Shown here: one piece after another, positions 49,915 through 62,621 of the stretch
Numbering within the stretch: the stretch's first letter is position 1
How the letters are laid out: each line of letters starts with the position of its first letter
Source of the DNA: Phylloscopus collybita
Lineage: Eukaryota; Chordata; Aves; Passeriformes; Phylloscopidae
Assembly (NCBI GenBank): GCA_027886175.1
Contig: JAJNNQ010000011.1
Location: 3,224,001-3,288,000, forward strand
Direction of reading: 5' to 3'
DNA length: 64,000 nucleotides
The notes under the pieces: generated by a model
Seen by the model: the letters and a program-made list of their open reading frames with translations, nothing else
Told to the model about the DNA's origin: nothing
Database searches by the model: none
Program-made: the position numbers and the translations under genes

Positions 49915-50289
49915 GGGAAGCCCTGGGAATGCCCTGAGAACGGGAAGAGCTTCGTGCGCTGCTCCAGCTCCATCCCCCGTGGGAGGATCGGCGTTGGGTG
50001 TCACTGAAGGCATCCTGGTGCCAGCATCCCAACAGCTGTGGTGACATTGTCCCCTGATGAGCATCCTGGTGCCATCGTGTCCCCTCCCTCTGGATGTCTC
50101 CAGCGCCTGCCGTGCCTCCCTCACCCCTCTGTGTGTGCCTGTCCTGCCTGCTGTGTCCCGGTCCCTCCTGTGTGTCCCTGTCCCCTGTGTCCCTGTCCCT
50201 TGCCCCCAGTGGGGCCACAGTCCCTGAGGTCCCAGGCCCTGTACCACAAGGTGCCCCGTGTCCCACAGGGTGTCCCCCTGTCCCTCAGG
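49915..50289. other. 3' flank of ZF4
   Basis: Begins with the decayed finger-like stretch found after all ZF genes here, then CTGTCCC-rich sequence. Antisense open frames, including one of 495 codons reaching back over the finger array, are shadows. Confidence 0.4.
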
Positions 50290-50865
50290 ATGTTCCCATG
50301 GCTGCTCCTGACGCTGAGCATCTTCACCTGTCCTTTCACAGGTAGGGACATCCCACGACACCCTGTGACACTCTATGACATCCAATGACACCCTTAGTCC
50401 TTTGATTTTGGCTCCTTCCTCTCCCCATTTTGGCTCCTTTCCCCCTGATTTGGGTCCCTTTGCCCTATTTTGGATCCTTTGCCTCATTTCTCATCCTTTC
50501 CTCCAATTTTGGGTGCCCTCCCCTTGACTTTGACACATTTTTGGGTGCATCCCTCCTCCTCCAACCCTCACTCACCAGCCCCTGTCCCCACAGGCGTGTC
50601 CCCAACTGTGTCCCCAACTGTCCCCATGTACCACATGGACTCAGTGCCCACCATCCTGGATGCCCTTGAGTCCTCAACCCAGGACTGTGGATCTCCTCTT
50701 CCAGGAGATCCAGAGCTGGTCTGGCTTCCTGGGGACATTGGTTGCACCAGTGCTTGGGGTGGGTGGCCTGGTGGTGTTGGTGGGAAGGGGTTTGGGGTCA
50801 TCTTGGGACTGACCATGGGTCTTGTCCACTCTGCAGTGAGGAGCAGCCCCAGCTGGGGAGTCTGA
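50290..50865 (+). CDS. Possible small gene with signal-peptide exon (hypothetical)
   Basis: ATG at 50290 starts MFPWLLLTLSIFTCPFT, a convincing signal peptide, followed at 50341 by a G|GTAGGG donor. The next acceptor (CCCCACAG at 50593) gives an in-phase exon to the stop at 50865, for about 107 residues. In another frame of that exon (about 50715-50790) lies a hydrophobic run SGFLGTLVAPVLGVGGLVVL, which suggests a membrane segment after a frameshift or another splice. Family not recognised. It could be a retroviral-envelope relic or a small host membrane protein. Confidence 0.3.
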
Positions 50866-51665
50866 GATGGAAGGGGGCAAGGAGAGGTTGGATTCTGAGC
50901 CAGATGGACACCAGAGCCATGGATCCCCCTCTGGCTGGACACTGGTCCAGATGGGCACCAGAGGCACGGATCCAGCTGAACTCTGGTCTGGATGGCCCCT
51001 GGCCCTGCAGCCCCCCAGCCTGGCCGGCCCCCAGCCCAGATGGCCACCAATCTGGCAACACCCCAGCCCACCCCACTGGCCCACCAGCTCATCCCAACCC
51101 CAAAACCCCCAAAATAAACCCAATTCCAGAACATCGCCTCCAGGTGATCCCTGCAGAGTGAGGGGGAAACTGAGGCACGGGCTGGGGGTGTCTGGGGTGA
51201 CAGGAGAGGACTTCATGACCCACCCTGGAGACCCCCAAACAAGCACCCACTCCCCAAATTGTCACTGCAGCATCCCAGGACCCCCAGCTGTCACATCCAG
51301 GGGGCTCCAGGAGCCACTGTGACCCCGCAGTCCCTGCCAGGGGTGACCCGCGGTGTCTCCCCGGTGTCACTGGGGCGTCCCCAGCAGGAGAAGTGACATC
51401 ACCTCCTGGAGGAGGAGGAGGAGGAGGAGAGGTGAGGGTGTGACTCAAACTCCTGCCTGCTCACATTGGGAATCCCCTACAGGAATCAGGGTCGAGTGTG
51501 GGTGCAGCAGCGGAGGTACCTTGGGGGACTGGGGGTGGGGACACAGGGACAGTCCCCAGAGTCCCCTGGGGGGATGTGGCGTGCAGGGGGTGCAAGGTAG
51601 CAGAGCATCTTCAGTGGGATGTGGGGGGGTTGGAGTCGTGGGGGTGACCCCAAAAATGTTGTCAC
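50866..51665. other. Intergenic stretch with GAG microsatellite
   Basis: CAGATGGGCACCAGA-type imperfect repeats at 50.9-51.05 kb and a GGA/GAG microsatellite at about 51405-51431. AATAAA at about 51110-51117 may end the small gene upstream. No other coding sequence. Confidence 0.4.
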
Positions 51666-52200
51666 TGCCTCGCTTTGGGGCACTGGTGACAAGTTGGGTT
51701 AGTGCAGACACAACCTCCACATTCAGGCTTGGAATACTTACAGGGTCTCCCACCTCTTAATTTGACTGATCCTGAAATAACTTGGGAACATGGAAACAGC
51801 GAGCGCAGAGAGAATATGGGATGGGGATTTGTAGGAAAGCACCCCACACCTGAGGAAGCGTTTTCCATAGGGGAAAGGTTTGGCTCACACCTTGTATTGC
51901 TTATAAGGTAAAGGACCGAGAAACTGCTTTGCTGTCCTGACACTACTTGGATCAGTGCCAAGACAAGCACCTGTTGGACTTTGTTGCTGTTCTTCAAATC
52001 CTGTACCTCTTTCTATCAGCAGTTTGCCAGTGGAGCACTCTTTGATCGTTAAGTAGATAAGAGAGAGAACAAAGGGGCTTGGGGCATTTTCGAGGTGTTG
52101 CAGCAGGTGGATGGGACCTGTCCCTATCCTGAGCTTGGCTTTGTTCTTTCTTCTGTATTATTTTCTTTCTTTCATTAAACCTTTTTGATTTTTCAAGCCA
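51665..52200 (+). mobile_element. Possible LTR or ERV 3' end
   Basis: Ordinary-composition block ending in TTTCATTAAACCTTTTTGA (ATTAAA near 52173) with no counterpart in the window. It lies at the centre of the 46.5-57.1 kb inverted pair. Only weak evidence for an LTR. Confidence 0.25.
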
Positions 52201-52650
52201 TACTCAACCATGCTGTCTCGCTAATGGATTTAAGCCATTTCTCTGCCAGGGCTGGACCCTCAGAGGTCCTGGGAACCCCACCAGGGATCAGTGTTCCAAA
52301 GCGTTGCAGTGAAACACATCGGGGGCTGCCAGCTCTGCAGCTGGGCCTCCCCTGGGCTGCTGCGGCCCAGGGCCCAAAGGCTGGAGCTGCAGCCTTGCTC
52401 CTGTCTCAGGAACAGGAGCCTCCTGCAGGCCCGTGTCCCCTCCATGTCCCCGGCAGGAGGGAGGGCTCTGAGGCACAGGGGGTGCTGGCAGGAGGGGCTG
52501 CTCTGGCCAGCTGGGGGCCTCTGAGAAATGCCCAAAGCCTTGTGCTCTCTGCAGCTGGCCAAGGAGAGCAGCAGGGCTGAAGGGTTCGTGTGCCACAGCC
52601 AGCCCGAGCTGGGGAGCCCTCAGGGCCCCGTGCCAGAGGCGGCCCTGGGG
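52200..52650. other. GC-rich stretch, unassigned
   Basis: Overlapping open frames on both strands; none recognised. Confidence 0.25.
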
Positions 52651-53480
52651 AATGGCACCGGGAATGGGGACAGGGAATGGCACCGGGAATGGGGACAGGG
52701 AATGGGAATGGGACAGGAAATATGAGACAGGGACTGGGAATAGAACTGGGAATGGGGACGGGGACCAAGGATTGGACCAGGAATACTGGACTGGGACTAG
52801 GAATGGAGAGGGGGATCAGGAATGAGGGCAGGGATTGGGAATGGGGACGAGGTCCAGGAATGAGATGAGGAATATAACAGGGACCGGGAATGGGACCGCA
52901 AATGGGGACAGAGATTGGGAATATGGACAGGGACCAGGAATGGGACTGGAAATACGAGACAGGAACTTGGAATGATACATAGAATAGGGACAGAGACCAA
53001 AATTGGGCCCAGGAGTACTGGACTGGAAATGGGACAGTGAATATGGGACAGGGACCAGGAATGGGACTGGGAACACGCGAGTATTCCCGGGAATACGGTA
53101 ATACAGGAATATGGGAAGGGGGAAGGGAACATGGAAACAGAAACCAGGGAGAGAATATGGGAGATGGATTAGGAAGATGGGACCAGGATTGGAAACAGGA
53201 ATATGGGAAGGGGATGGGGAATACTGCAATGGAAATGTGGGAGCTGCAGTGGGACCAAGAATACGAGAATGGGAACAGGGTAGGGAATATGGGACTGGGA
53301 ATATGGGAACATCAAGCAGAGAATACTGGATAGGGACAGGGAAGGAGACCGGGAATGGGATGTAGACTGGAATGGGAGCAGGACAGGACTGTGAGTGGAA
53401 TGACAGAGGAACGGGTGGTGGGCAGGGGTGGTGACAGCAGGGACAGCAGGATCCTGGACAGTAGACACTGGGAACTGGAA
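52650..53480. repeat. Purine-rich minisatellite (GGGAATGGGACAGGGA)
   Basis: About 830 bases of degenerate units built from GGGAATGGGACAGGGACCAG. Strong purine/pyrimidine strand asymmetry. It produces long proline-rich open frames on the minus strand that are not genes. Confidence 0.75.
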
Positions 53481-53900
53481 CAGGGGGACATCGGGAGAGT
53501 TCTGAGGCAGGAGGTCCTTGATCAGCTGCCCAAGAACTCAGCCAGGGCCTCCCAGCACAGCTGGAGCTGCTCAGCCTGGGGAGCCCAAAGCCCTGAGCAA
53601 CCCCCAAGTCCCTGCCAAGAACCCTCAAGTCCCTCACACCCAGCATCCCCCACATCCCCTGCAAGATCTGCCCATGTCCTCATCCTTGTCTTTGTTTAAA
53701 ATCTTTATTTTTACCTTGGTTTTGGGAGTTTTGAAAGGATAAAGAGAAATGAAAGGAAAATCCTGGCAAAGGGAACCAGGAGGCTGTGGAGTCACCAACC
53801 AGGTGTTCCTGGGGATCAGCCAGCACTGATCCTCCCATGGGAGATGGAGCTGGAGCAGCGCACGAAGCTCTTCCTGCACTCAGGACACTCCCAGGGCTTC
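53480..53900. other. 3' flank of ZF5
   Basis: Unassigned sequence, then the shared decayed finger-like stretch just before the ZF5 stop. Confidence 0.35.
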
Positions 53901-53902
53901 CC

Positions 53903-55137
53903 TTAGTGGTGGCTCCGTGGGTGTTGGGTCAAGTGAGAGCTGCGTGAGAAGCTCTTCCCACACTGGGGACACTCGTAGGGCCTCTCCCCGGTGTGGATGT
54001 GCTGGTGGGTGACAAGGGTGCAGTTTTGCTTGAAGCCCATCCCGCAGTGGGGGCAGCGGAAGGGCCTCTCACCCATGTGAATCCGTTGGTGCAGGAAGAG
54101 ACGGGAGGTGCTCTTAAACTTCTTCCTGCATTGATCACACTCGTAGGGCCTCTCCCCGGTGTGGGTCCTCTGGTGGACAATCAGGGAGGATCTCTGGATG
54201 AAGCCCTTCCCACACTCCCCACACTCATAGGGCCGTTCCCCTGTGTGGATCCTCTGGTGGCGGATCAGATGGGAGCTCGCCCTGAAGCTCTTCCCACACT
54301 CAGGACACTCGTAGGGCCTCTCCCTGGTGTGGATGCACCGGTGGTTGATGAGGGTGAAGTTGCGGTTGAAGCCCTTCCCGCAGTCGGGGCAGAGGAAGGG
54401 CCTCTCCTCCGTGTGAATCCGCTGATGGACGAGGAGATCGGAGCTGCTCTGAAACCTCTTCCTGCACTGGTCACACTCATACGGCCTCACCCCCGTGTGG
54501 ACCATCTGGTGGCGGATAAGGTGGGAGTTGTGGCTGAAGCTCCTCTCACATTCTCCACATTTGTAGGGTCTCTCTCCAGTGTGGATTCTCAAGTGGCGGA
54601 TCAGGTCGGATCTCCAGCTGAAGCTCTTCTCACATTTTGAGCACTTGTGGGGGTTCTCCACATTTAGAAGCTGCTCAGGCACCCCCAGCTGTGACCTCCG
54701 GCCACATCTGCGGCTGCGTCTCTGGCCCAGGGTGGGTCTTTCCTCCTGGGATCCCCGAGATCTGCCTTTGCAGCCCCTCGTCGTGCGGGATCTCCGGGGA
54801 TTTTCCTCCATGTCAGATTCCTGCACCGTGGAGCCGCTCAAAACAGCCTCTTCCACGAGGTTCTGCTGCGGGGATTTGTCCTCCCTGGACTCCGTCCTCA
54901 GCGCCGTGTCTGGGGGAGGAAGGGCAAGGAGAGGATGGGATTTGCCATCGTGCCAGAGACAAGGGGAAGGAGATCCCTGGCAGGACAGCGTCGGCAGCGG
55001 GGTTGTCCTACAGCTGGGGACCGGGCTTGACTGGGAGATGGAGCAGGAGAGAGGGGGAAAGGGACAGTGACGTCCTCCTCACCTGCCTGGGGCTCCAGGG
55101 CCATCTCCCTCTTCCTCGCGGCCTCCTCCTCCTCCAT
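53903..55137 (-). CDS. ZF5: C2H2 zinc-finger protein, 9 fingers, two coding exons
   Basis: Exon A 55137-55083 encodes [19 protein letters not shown]. The GT donor and the CCCCCAG acceptor join in phase to exon B, 54909-53903, for 353 residues. Exon B starts with an acidic leader ([19 protein letters not shown]), then basic patches, then nine C2H2 fingers. Linkers include non-standard HTGVRP, HTRERP and HMGERP forms. No KRAB domain. It is the inverted, intact relative of ZF4, with different finger content. The CpG island at 55.45-55.75 kb supplies the likely first exon. Confidence 0.85.
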
Positions 55138-55439
55138 CGGGCCAAGGTGTGGGAATACGAGATCCTGGTTTGGGTGGGAAAACAAGGGCTGAGCGCGTTG
55201 GGTTTGATGGTCCCGCTGCCCAAGCGCAGCTGCAGAAGTCAGCGCCCCTTTCAGCCTCGGAGTCCCGGACCCCGCTCATCTCCAGGCTCTGCCCGCCAGG
55301 ACCGGGCCATCGCCACCTGGGACCCCGCAAGATCCCTCCAGGGGCATCTCCGCCTCGGCTTTGGAGTCCTGCAAGAGCCAAACATCCCCTGCCCCGAAAA
55401 AAAACCCTCTCAGAGCCCCCCCCGATGGATTTAGGGCGA

Positions 55440-55760
55440 GCTCCTTCTCCCCGCTCACCTGCGGGTTCCGGGGTGCGCGATGCTGCCGGAGCCGGGGGAG
55501 CTGCGGCCGGAGCGGGCGGGCGGGAAAACCGCGTGGTGTTGCTGCTCCTCCTCTTCCTCCTCTGTCCCTCCTCTTCCTCCCGCTCCTCCTCCGCTCCCAG
55601 CCCGGCCCGGGCGGTGCCGACACCCAAAAGCAGCCGCGCTCTGCCCCGGGGGGGTTCCAAAGCGGCCCCGCCCCGCGCGGCACCGGGAGCGATCCTGGGA
55701 GCAGCGGGAAGGAACTGGGAGCGCTTTCCCTCCCAGAATCGCTCTCACTGGGAGTTCCTG
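55440..55760 (-). promoter_or_regulatory. CpG island and first exon of ZF5
   Basis: Reverse complement of 47.85-48.12 kb, with the donor CCGCAG|GTGAGCGGGGA on the minus strand near 55458. Noncoding. Confidence 0.45.
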
Positions 55761-56330
55761 GAGAACTCTGCTGTGGGAGGGAGCCCAGGGTGCAGCAGGG
55801 GAACAGCTCCTGTCCCTGAGCAGCCGGAAAAGCCCCGGGGCACGAACTGACCATGGCCCCATTCCCTGTCTCCCTGCTCTGCCGGGGGAGGAGGTGGAGC
55901 TGGAAGGAGGGAGGCGTCAGGGGAGGCTGATTTTAAGGGTCTGCATTTACTTCTCATTGTCGAGCTCTGAAATTTTGGAGTTTTCTGCCAGAAATCTCTC
56001 CCGTCTTCCACTCATTGACAGGAGATTGGGGCAGTTTTCCCTTTTTCGGGGAAATCAAAGTGACGAACTGAGGCTCGTAGTTTAGGGGATAGGAGAAGCG
56101 AGGCTTCAGGGCTTCCCGCTGAGTCGGAGGCACCCAGCAGGCAGGGCTGGGCAAGGCGGTGCGGGAGGTGCGGAGAACTTTGTTTGTGTTTTCAGCTCCA
56201 TCCCGCCTCGGGCCCGGGCCCGTCCCAGGGCTGTTCCTCATCTGCGGCTTTGCCCTCAGACAGCCCGGGGGCGGGGCCTGAGAGCGCGGGGCGGGGCTGG
56301 GCCGTGTGCAGAGCCCGCCCCTGCCTCGCT
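55760..56330. other. Spacer between ZF5 and ZF6 promoters
   Basis: Reverse complement of 47.24-47.87 kb. It separates two opposed CpG islands, giving a head-to-head ZF5/ZF6 promoter pair. No gene. Confidence 0.4.
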
Positions 56331-56740
56331 GCCATTGGCTGATGGTGCCGTCACTCCTGGCTCTCGCTGCGCGGTGATTGGGCAGAGCAGGCAGAAGGAC
56401 AGCCCTGGGTTTTCAGGGGCGCCATTTTCGGATCCTCGGTGTGGAGGAGGCGGCGGCGGCGGCGGAGCTCGGAGGCGGCCCCGGCGCAGGTGGGAGCCGC
56501 GCTGGGTTGTGCCGGGGCTCGGGGCTGGCTGCGGGCGGAGGGGGCGGCAGGGGGCTCTGGCTGTGGCTGGGTTGTGCCGTGTCCGCGCCGTGTTCCCCGT
56601 GCCCTGAGGGCGCTGCGGGAGCGGCTGCCCGCGGTCTCCTTCCCGCGGGTGCCTGGGCAGGAGCCGGGGCCGGAGCAGCGCTGGCTCGTCCCGGTTCCTG
56701 TGGGTAGGACGGAGGCGCTGCGCTGTCCCCGGGCCTGAGC
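56330..56740 (+). promoter_or_regulatory. CpG-island promoter of ZF6 (plus)
   Basis: CCATTGGCTGATGG (CCAAT box) at 56332, GTGATTGGGC near 56374, GGCGCCATTTTCGG (YY1-type) near 56419, a GGCGGCGGCGG run, then AGGTGGGAG, a likely donor. It contains two GGGCTCG units where the ZF1 island has eight. Confidence 0.5.
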
Positions 56741-56744
56741 GGGA

Positions 56745-57110
56745 AAATTGGCATCGCCAGAGGTTTGTGTGCCCGAAGGAGCCAGAGGAGTCCTGTAAAA
56801 GTGACTTTATTCATGAACAAAGGGAGAGGCCGTGCGGCATTTGCCATGCGGTCTCTCCAATTGTTGTAGTTCGCAGCCTCCTTTTTATCCTGATTTTCCC
56901 TTCTGCATCTCCCTCTCCCTTTGCCCGCTGGCGAAGGTCCTTGGAGAGTTGAAACTTCCCGATCCCCCTGCTGCATGTCCTCGTTAATATGCACCCCCCT
57001 TTTGTATAACATCCGATATTCCTGGCTCTGTTCAGGCTTTGTTCTTCTTTTCCGTGTTCAGGAATTAAGCAGGATCTTGGCTGAGCAGCAGTCCGTGTCA
57101 ATGAGTAACA
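56745..57110 (-). mobile_element. Solo LTR (LTR-A family), inverted partner
   Basis: Reverse complement of 46494-46860. TG end at 57110. It lies in the presumed first intron of ZF6, antisense to it. Confidence 0.6.
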
Positions 57111-58304
57111 TTTTCTGAAACTGGTGAGTTTCTCTCATTCCTTCTTTATCTCCAAGTCCCCAGCTCTCTCTCCAAACAGATTCACTCACTGACTCTGTTT
57201 TTGCTTCCTGGGTCCTCTTTGGTTTTGGGATTATTCTCAGTGAGCTCAATTCTGGAAAAACGAAAACTCAGTCTTAGAATATTTTCCAAAAGTCCAATAA
57301 GGAAAAAACTGGGACAATGTCCAGTGCTGGTGTGTTCCTGGCCATCAGCCAAGGAACACCCTGCACATTAATGCAGCCTCATCTCTGTGCTGTTCCTTTA
57401 CTGAGGCACATACATATTCATGAGTTTCATGTGCTGTTCAAACATTCTTGCAGCTTTTGATGGTTTAGAAACTTTTCTTTATTTTGTTGTCTGCTCTGGC
57501 TTATCTACATCACATCCTGCAGATCAGGTCAATCTCTTTTATTTCTTCTTGTGGCCTCATCCTGTTGTTTCACACTTCCCAGAGAGCAAACAGTTCACAA
57601 ACTCTTCTCTCCTTCTTCTCTGCTGCTCTGGTTTGTGTGGCCCTTATCTCATCCCTTGGAGAGGTCAGTCAGCAGCTGTGGGAAACAACCTGAGTGCTTT
57701 ATACAATTCTCTGGGTTACACACAAGGATTGGACCATTTTCTATTTTGCCCAGGCCTACAGAACAATACATTCATCGCATGATCAGTTCTAGAAGCTGTC
57801 AGGTGTCTACATCAACATCAAATACTCATCCCACTGCTGCTTCCATGAGTTACACGGTGCAGCCTTCAAATGAGCAATGAGGTTAAATGAGCAAGCAGCT
57901 CAAAGGGATTCTAAACTGCACTGTGCTTACAATCAATAACCACAGATAAAGACCAGCACACAAATGTGAAAGCCAATATTCTGGGGTCATTTTCCACAAT
58001 TCCCTGTCCTTTTGTAGCCGTTTGTGGCTCAGGAGGCCTGGCTGCCACCTGCATCCCCTTGCTCAGCTGCTGACTGAGCTGCACTCAGCAAGGTGTCCTG
58101 CATGGCCCAAAGATGAGAGTTGCTGTAGCACAGAAGAGGAGGAAGAGCATTCGTTTAACCCCTGGTGTGCCAGGGAACCCCGACACCGTGTCCCATTCCC
58201 ATCCTTTCCACGTTTGGGCCGGAACATGAGCTGCTTTCTTATTTCCTTTGTTATCTATTTCACCACTTTCCCGTTGTCATCTCTTTGCCAACAGCTTCTT
58301 GAGT
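57110..58304. repeat. Duplicated non-coding segment
   Basis: Direct copy of 4298-5449. No gene. Confidence 0.5.
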
Positions 58305-58887
58305 CATTTAATTTTCCACACTGTGCTCCTCCTCCTGCTCATGGATAATCTGATCCCATCCCATGGTGAAATGTTGTGTTCTTGGTTTGAGTGGGTTGGT
58401 GGGCCAGACTGAGGGGCTGGATCTGTCTGCTTGGTTCTTATTTGGAGGTCTTCTTGTAATCTAATTATTGCTTGCAGTGTCCTTGTGTCCTGCAGCTGGA
58501 AGCCTGATTCCTTGCCAGGGGCTGTTTGGGTGGGCTCTCCCCTGCCCAGGAGGGCAATGCCTCTGCCAGGTCCTTGTGGCCGAGCCGGTGCCCTGGGTGC
58601 TGGGGCCCCCTTGGGCCCTGGGCTTGATCCCTCAGGGGCTGTAGAAACTCTGCCATGGCCTTTGCCTTCTTTTCCTTGGCCTTTTTCTCCTCCCTTGTCT
58701 TCCCCTGCTGTGCCTTTGTGACCAAGTGCTGCAGGGGCTTCTTCTGCCCCTCCTGCAGCCCCCCTGAGTGCCTGTGGGTGCTCATCCTCAGAAAGCTGCT
58801 GAACTTTCTGCAAAACCATTCATTTCTGCTGGGACCCAAGCAAAGTCTTTCAAGTAAAATCTCGATCCTTGCAGGTGGAATCCACAT
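58304..58887 (-). mobile_element. ERV gag 3' fragment, truncated
   Basis: Same as 5449-6035, with a shorter lysine-rich run. It reads through the decayed knuckle (GHCK) and then diverges; protease absent. Antisense to ZF6. Confidence 0.6.
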
Positions 58888-59590
58888 TTCCCATCTTCTT
58901 CCTCTTTTCCATCATCCTTTTTCTTCCCGCAGCGATTCCTGCTGCTGCTTCTTGCCTTCACCATATTCCTGCACACTGCCCTTCACCCTTTCCCTTCCCA
59001 GCACACCAACACCATCCATGCCCTGCTGTCTAAATCCCTTCTTGACTTCCCTAATTGCCCCTCTGGGTGTCCACGTCCTTAATTACCTCTGGGAGAATGT
59101 GCCAACTGCCTGAACATTCTCCTAAGAGACACTTGGATGGACACAGACATGGAGCCTGACATGGGGACACATGGACATGGAGGGGGATGTGGCCATTCAG
59201 GGGGACACAGGCACAGGTGGTGATGTGAGGGACAATGACAGGGACGGAAACATGGTGGGGAGACAGCCATGGGTGAGATATTTTGGGTTCATCATGTCTT
59301 TTGCTGGGTCCCCTTCCTGGCTTTCCCTTTTCCTCCCTGCATGGGTGCCCTGCCGTGGTTACTCCCTGAAGATCCCAGTGTCCTCCATGATGAGATTTTC
59401 AGTGCTCTCTCCCTGCTGACTCTTCCCAGCCCCCCTGATCTGTCACTCGTCTGTCTCCTGGACACTCTCGGGTCCCCAATCAATCCCCGGTGCCGCCGCC
59501 ACCCAAGGGAGCCGATCACCCAAACTGGGTGAGGCACCTTCAGCTCCACTCACTGCCCACCGCCTCGGGCGGTGGAAGGAGTTCCAGAAG
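58887..59590. other. Intronic sequence 5' of ZF6
   Basis: Inverted copy of 19.85-20.55 kb, including the ATGGACATGGAGG-type minisatellite at about 59.12-59.28 kb. No gene. Confidence 0.4.
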
Positions 59591-59977
59591 AGCCCCAAGG
59601 TGTGTGGAAAAATTCCCATCACCAGAGGTTTGTGTCCACAGAGAAGGCAGAGGAGTCCTGTATAAGTCATTTCATACATAAAACATGGGAGAGGCCATGG
59701 GACATTTCCCATGGGGTCTCTCCAGTTGTTGGAGGACGCAGCCTCCTTTTCATCCTAATTTTCCTGGCTGCATCTCCCTCGTCCTTTCCCCACTGGCTGA
59801 AGTGCTTGAGAGGTACAGACTTCCCAATGCACCTCCCACATACCCCCCTTAATATGCACCCCACTTCTGTCTGGGTAGGGATATTCACAGCTCTGTTCAG
59901 TCTTTGTCCTTCTTCTCCAGGTTCATGAATTGAGCAGGACCTTGGCTCAGCAGCAGTCTGTGTGTCAGTGAATAACA
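59590..59977 (-). mobile_element. Solo LTR (LTR-A family, diverged), inverted copy
   Basis: Reverse complement of 19425-19810. TG end at 59977. Confidence 0.55.
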
Positions 59978-60253
59978 TTTTCTGGAACTGAGGGCTTCTT
60001 CTGTCCCTTCCTTATGTCCAAGTGCCTGGCCCTATCTCCCAACAGATTTGCAGCATCTGTTTGTGAAGACACTTTCCTCTTCTTCCTTTCATGTCCCCTT
60101 TTACAGGACGTTGTTTTGATTTAGAAGAGGTTTTGGCTGAGTCTTGATGTTTGGGGCGTTTCTGTTCTCTGTCTTGGTGTTTGGAGGACTTTTGGGCTGA
60201 ATCTTGGTGTTTCGGAGGTTCTTACAGACACAAGGTTCCCAATGATTTCCTGA

Positions 60254-61087
<834 letters not shown>

Positions 61088-61370
61088 GGGAAGCCCTGGG
61101 AGTGCCCTGAGAGCGGGAAGAGCTTCGTGCGCTGCTCCAGCTCCATCCCCCGTGGGAGGATCGGCGTTGGATGATCCCCAGTGACCCCTGTTGGGCAGAT
61201 TCTTGGTGATCTGTGGCCCTGGTGATCCCTGTTGGGAAGACACCTGGCTGGTGGTGCTCCACATCTTCCTGTCTCCCCGTGGGCACCTGGATGAACGCAG
61301 GGGCAGGAACATCCATCAGGACACAGACAGACACTGGGAATTCCTTTGGGAGTGTGTATTTGTTGACTTT
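61088..61370. other. 3' flank of ZF6
   Basis: Reverse complement of 18.03-18.31 kb, starting with the decayed finger-like stretch. No gene. Confidence 0.4.
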
Positions 61371-62282
61371 CTGTAGCAGCACGTGTGGCAGCAGAGATCA
61401 TCGTGTCCAGGGAGGTTCACCCGCTGGCAGGGAAGCAAACAAGGCAAGTCTCTTTATTAAGCTCTACAATCCATTTTTTCCCCCCCACCCCGAACCAGGG
61501 AGGGGGTGAGGATGAAGAAGTTGATTGTGTGGTTTTTCTCAGTTGTGTAGTGTCTGAGGTTTGTGGGTGGTACAGGGGGCAGGGCAGGGGGCAATTGACC
61601 ATAGGGAGACACAAACTGGACACCAGGCCCCCACAGCCAATGGGGAAATAGGGAAAGGGGATACCATGGGCGGGGTGATGGGCTTGAGAAACCCAGGGAA
61701 AAGACCACACAATGTCTGCAGGGAACCATGGGGGAGAAAGCCCCTGCCACACCTGGGAGGGGTACAGGAGACTCCACAAGCACAGGCACTCCTTCAGATT
61801 CCTTGCTTTTAAGGATTAACCTTTTACATGCGCATTTTTCAAACATTCTTTTGAGTTCAGATGTTCCCTTGGTTTTTGGCGTCCCCTTCCCCCAAGCCTT
61901 GTCTCATTGTACCAAATTCACATTTTATTAGATAAAGTTCTTGTTGGTGTCTGGTAGTCATTTCATGTCTTATTCTTCTGATACCAGGAGATCAATAAAT
62001 TCCTTCTTGTAGCTTTTTGTTCATCACTATCTTGATCTGGTTAGCTCAGGAATGCAGGAAGATCCTCTCCCCTTTTCTTTCTGCTGAGGGTTTGCTTCAG
62101 TTCTTCAGTCAACCAGTTTGACTGGTTTTACAAAAAGGTTTTTTACATCTCAAAAAGAAAGTACACATTCATCACATTTCTAAGATGTTAGAAAGGAAAT
62201 ACAGCAGGACTTTCTGCATTATACATGTGGCATTCATTTTAATACTTGTGAAAAGCCAACTTTATAATGTGCATTTATAACA
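61370..62282 (-). mobile_element. LTR-like element (LTR-B family) 5' to U3
   Basis: Inverted copy of 17128-18030. TG end at 62282, poly(A) word TTTATT (minus AATAAA) near 61453. It ends 340 bases upstream of the U3 start. Confidence 0.5.
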
Positions 62283-62621
62283 CCTCGATGTCCCCGCAGT
62301 GTCCCCAAGAGGACCCCAGTGTGTCCTCAGTGTCACCAACAGGACATCGGGGGGGGCGGCACTCAGGCCTTGTTGGGGACATGGGGGGGACATCAGGGTC
62401 CCGTTGCGGACACTCAAGGGGACATTGGGGACAGTTGGGGACACTGGGGACACTCAGGGGGACATCGGGGATGCCCTGGGGGACCCGCGGGCGTGGGGGG
62501 AGTGGAGCCGCCTCTGTTTCCTCTTCCTGTTTCCTCCCGGCCGCGCCACATCCGCGCGTGTCTGCCACTGTCACCGGGTCCTGTTCGCCCCCGGAGGGTC
62601 CCCGGAGTGTCCCCAGCGGTC
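62283..62621 (+). promoter_or_regulatory. U3 upstream region
   Basis: GTGTCCCCAA-type tandem words to about 62.48 kb, then GTTTCCTCTTCCTGTTTCCTC at about 62515-62536 (ETS-type GGAA sites on the other strand) and GC-rich sequence to the ATG. It mirrors the U2 upstream region. Confidence 0.4.

Noticed and set aside
52816..53664. 282-codon minus-strand frame rich in proline, serine and phenylalanine
   Set aside because: Translation of the purine-rich minisatellite; no stop-generating words in the unit.
62267..62621. N-terminal extension of U3 (open from 62267)
   Set aside because: It is GTGTCCCC-type minisatellite and promoter sequence, and no equivalent is kept in frame in U2. The MWPHE exon explains both copies better.
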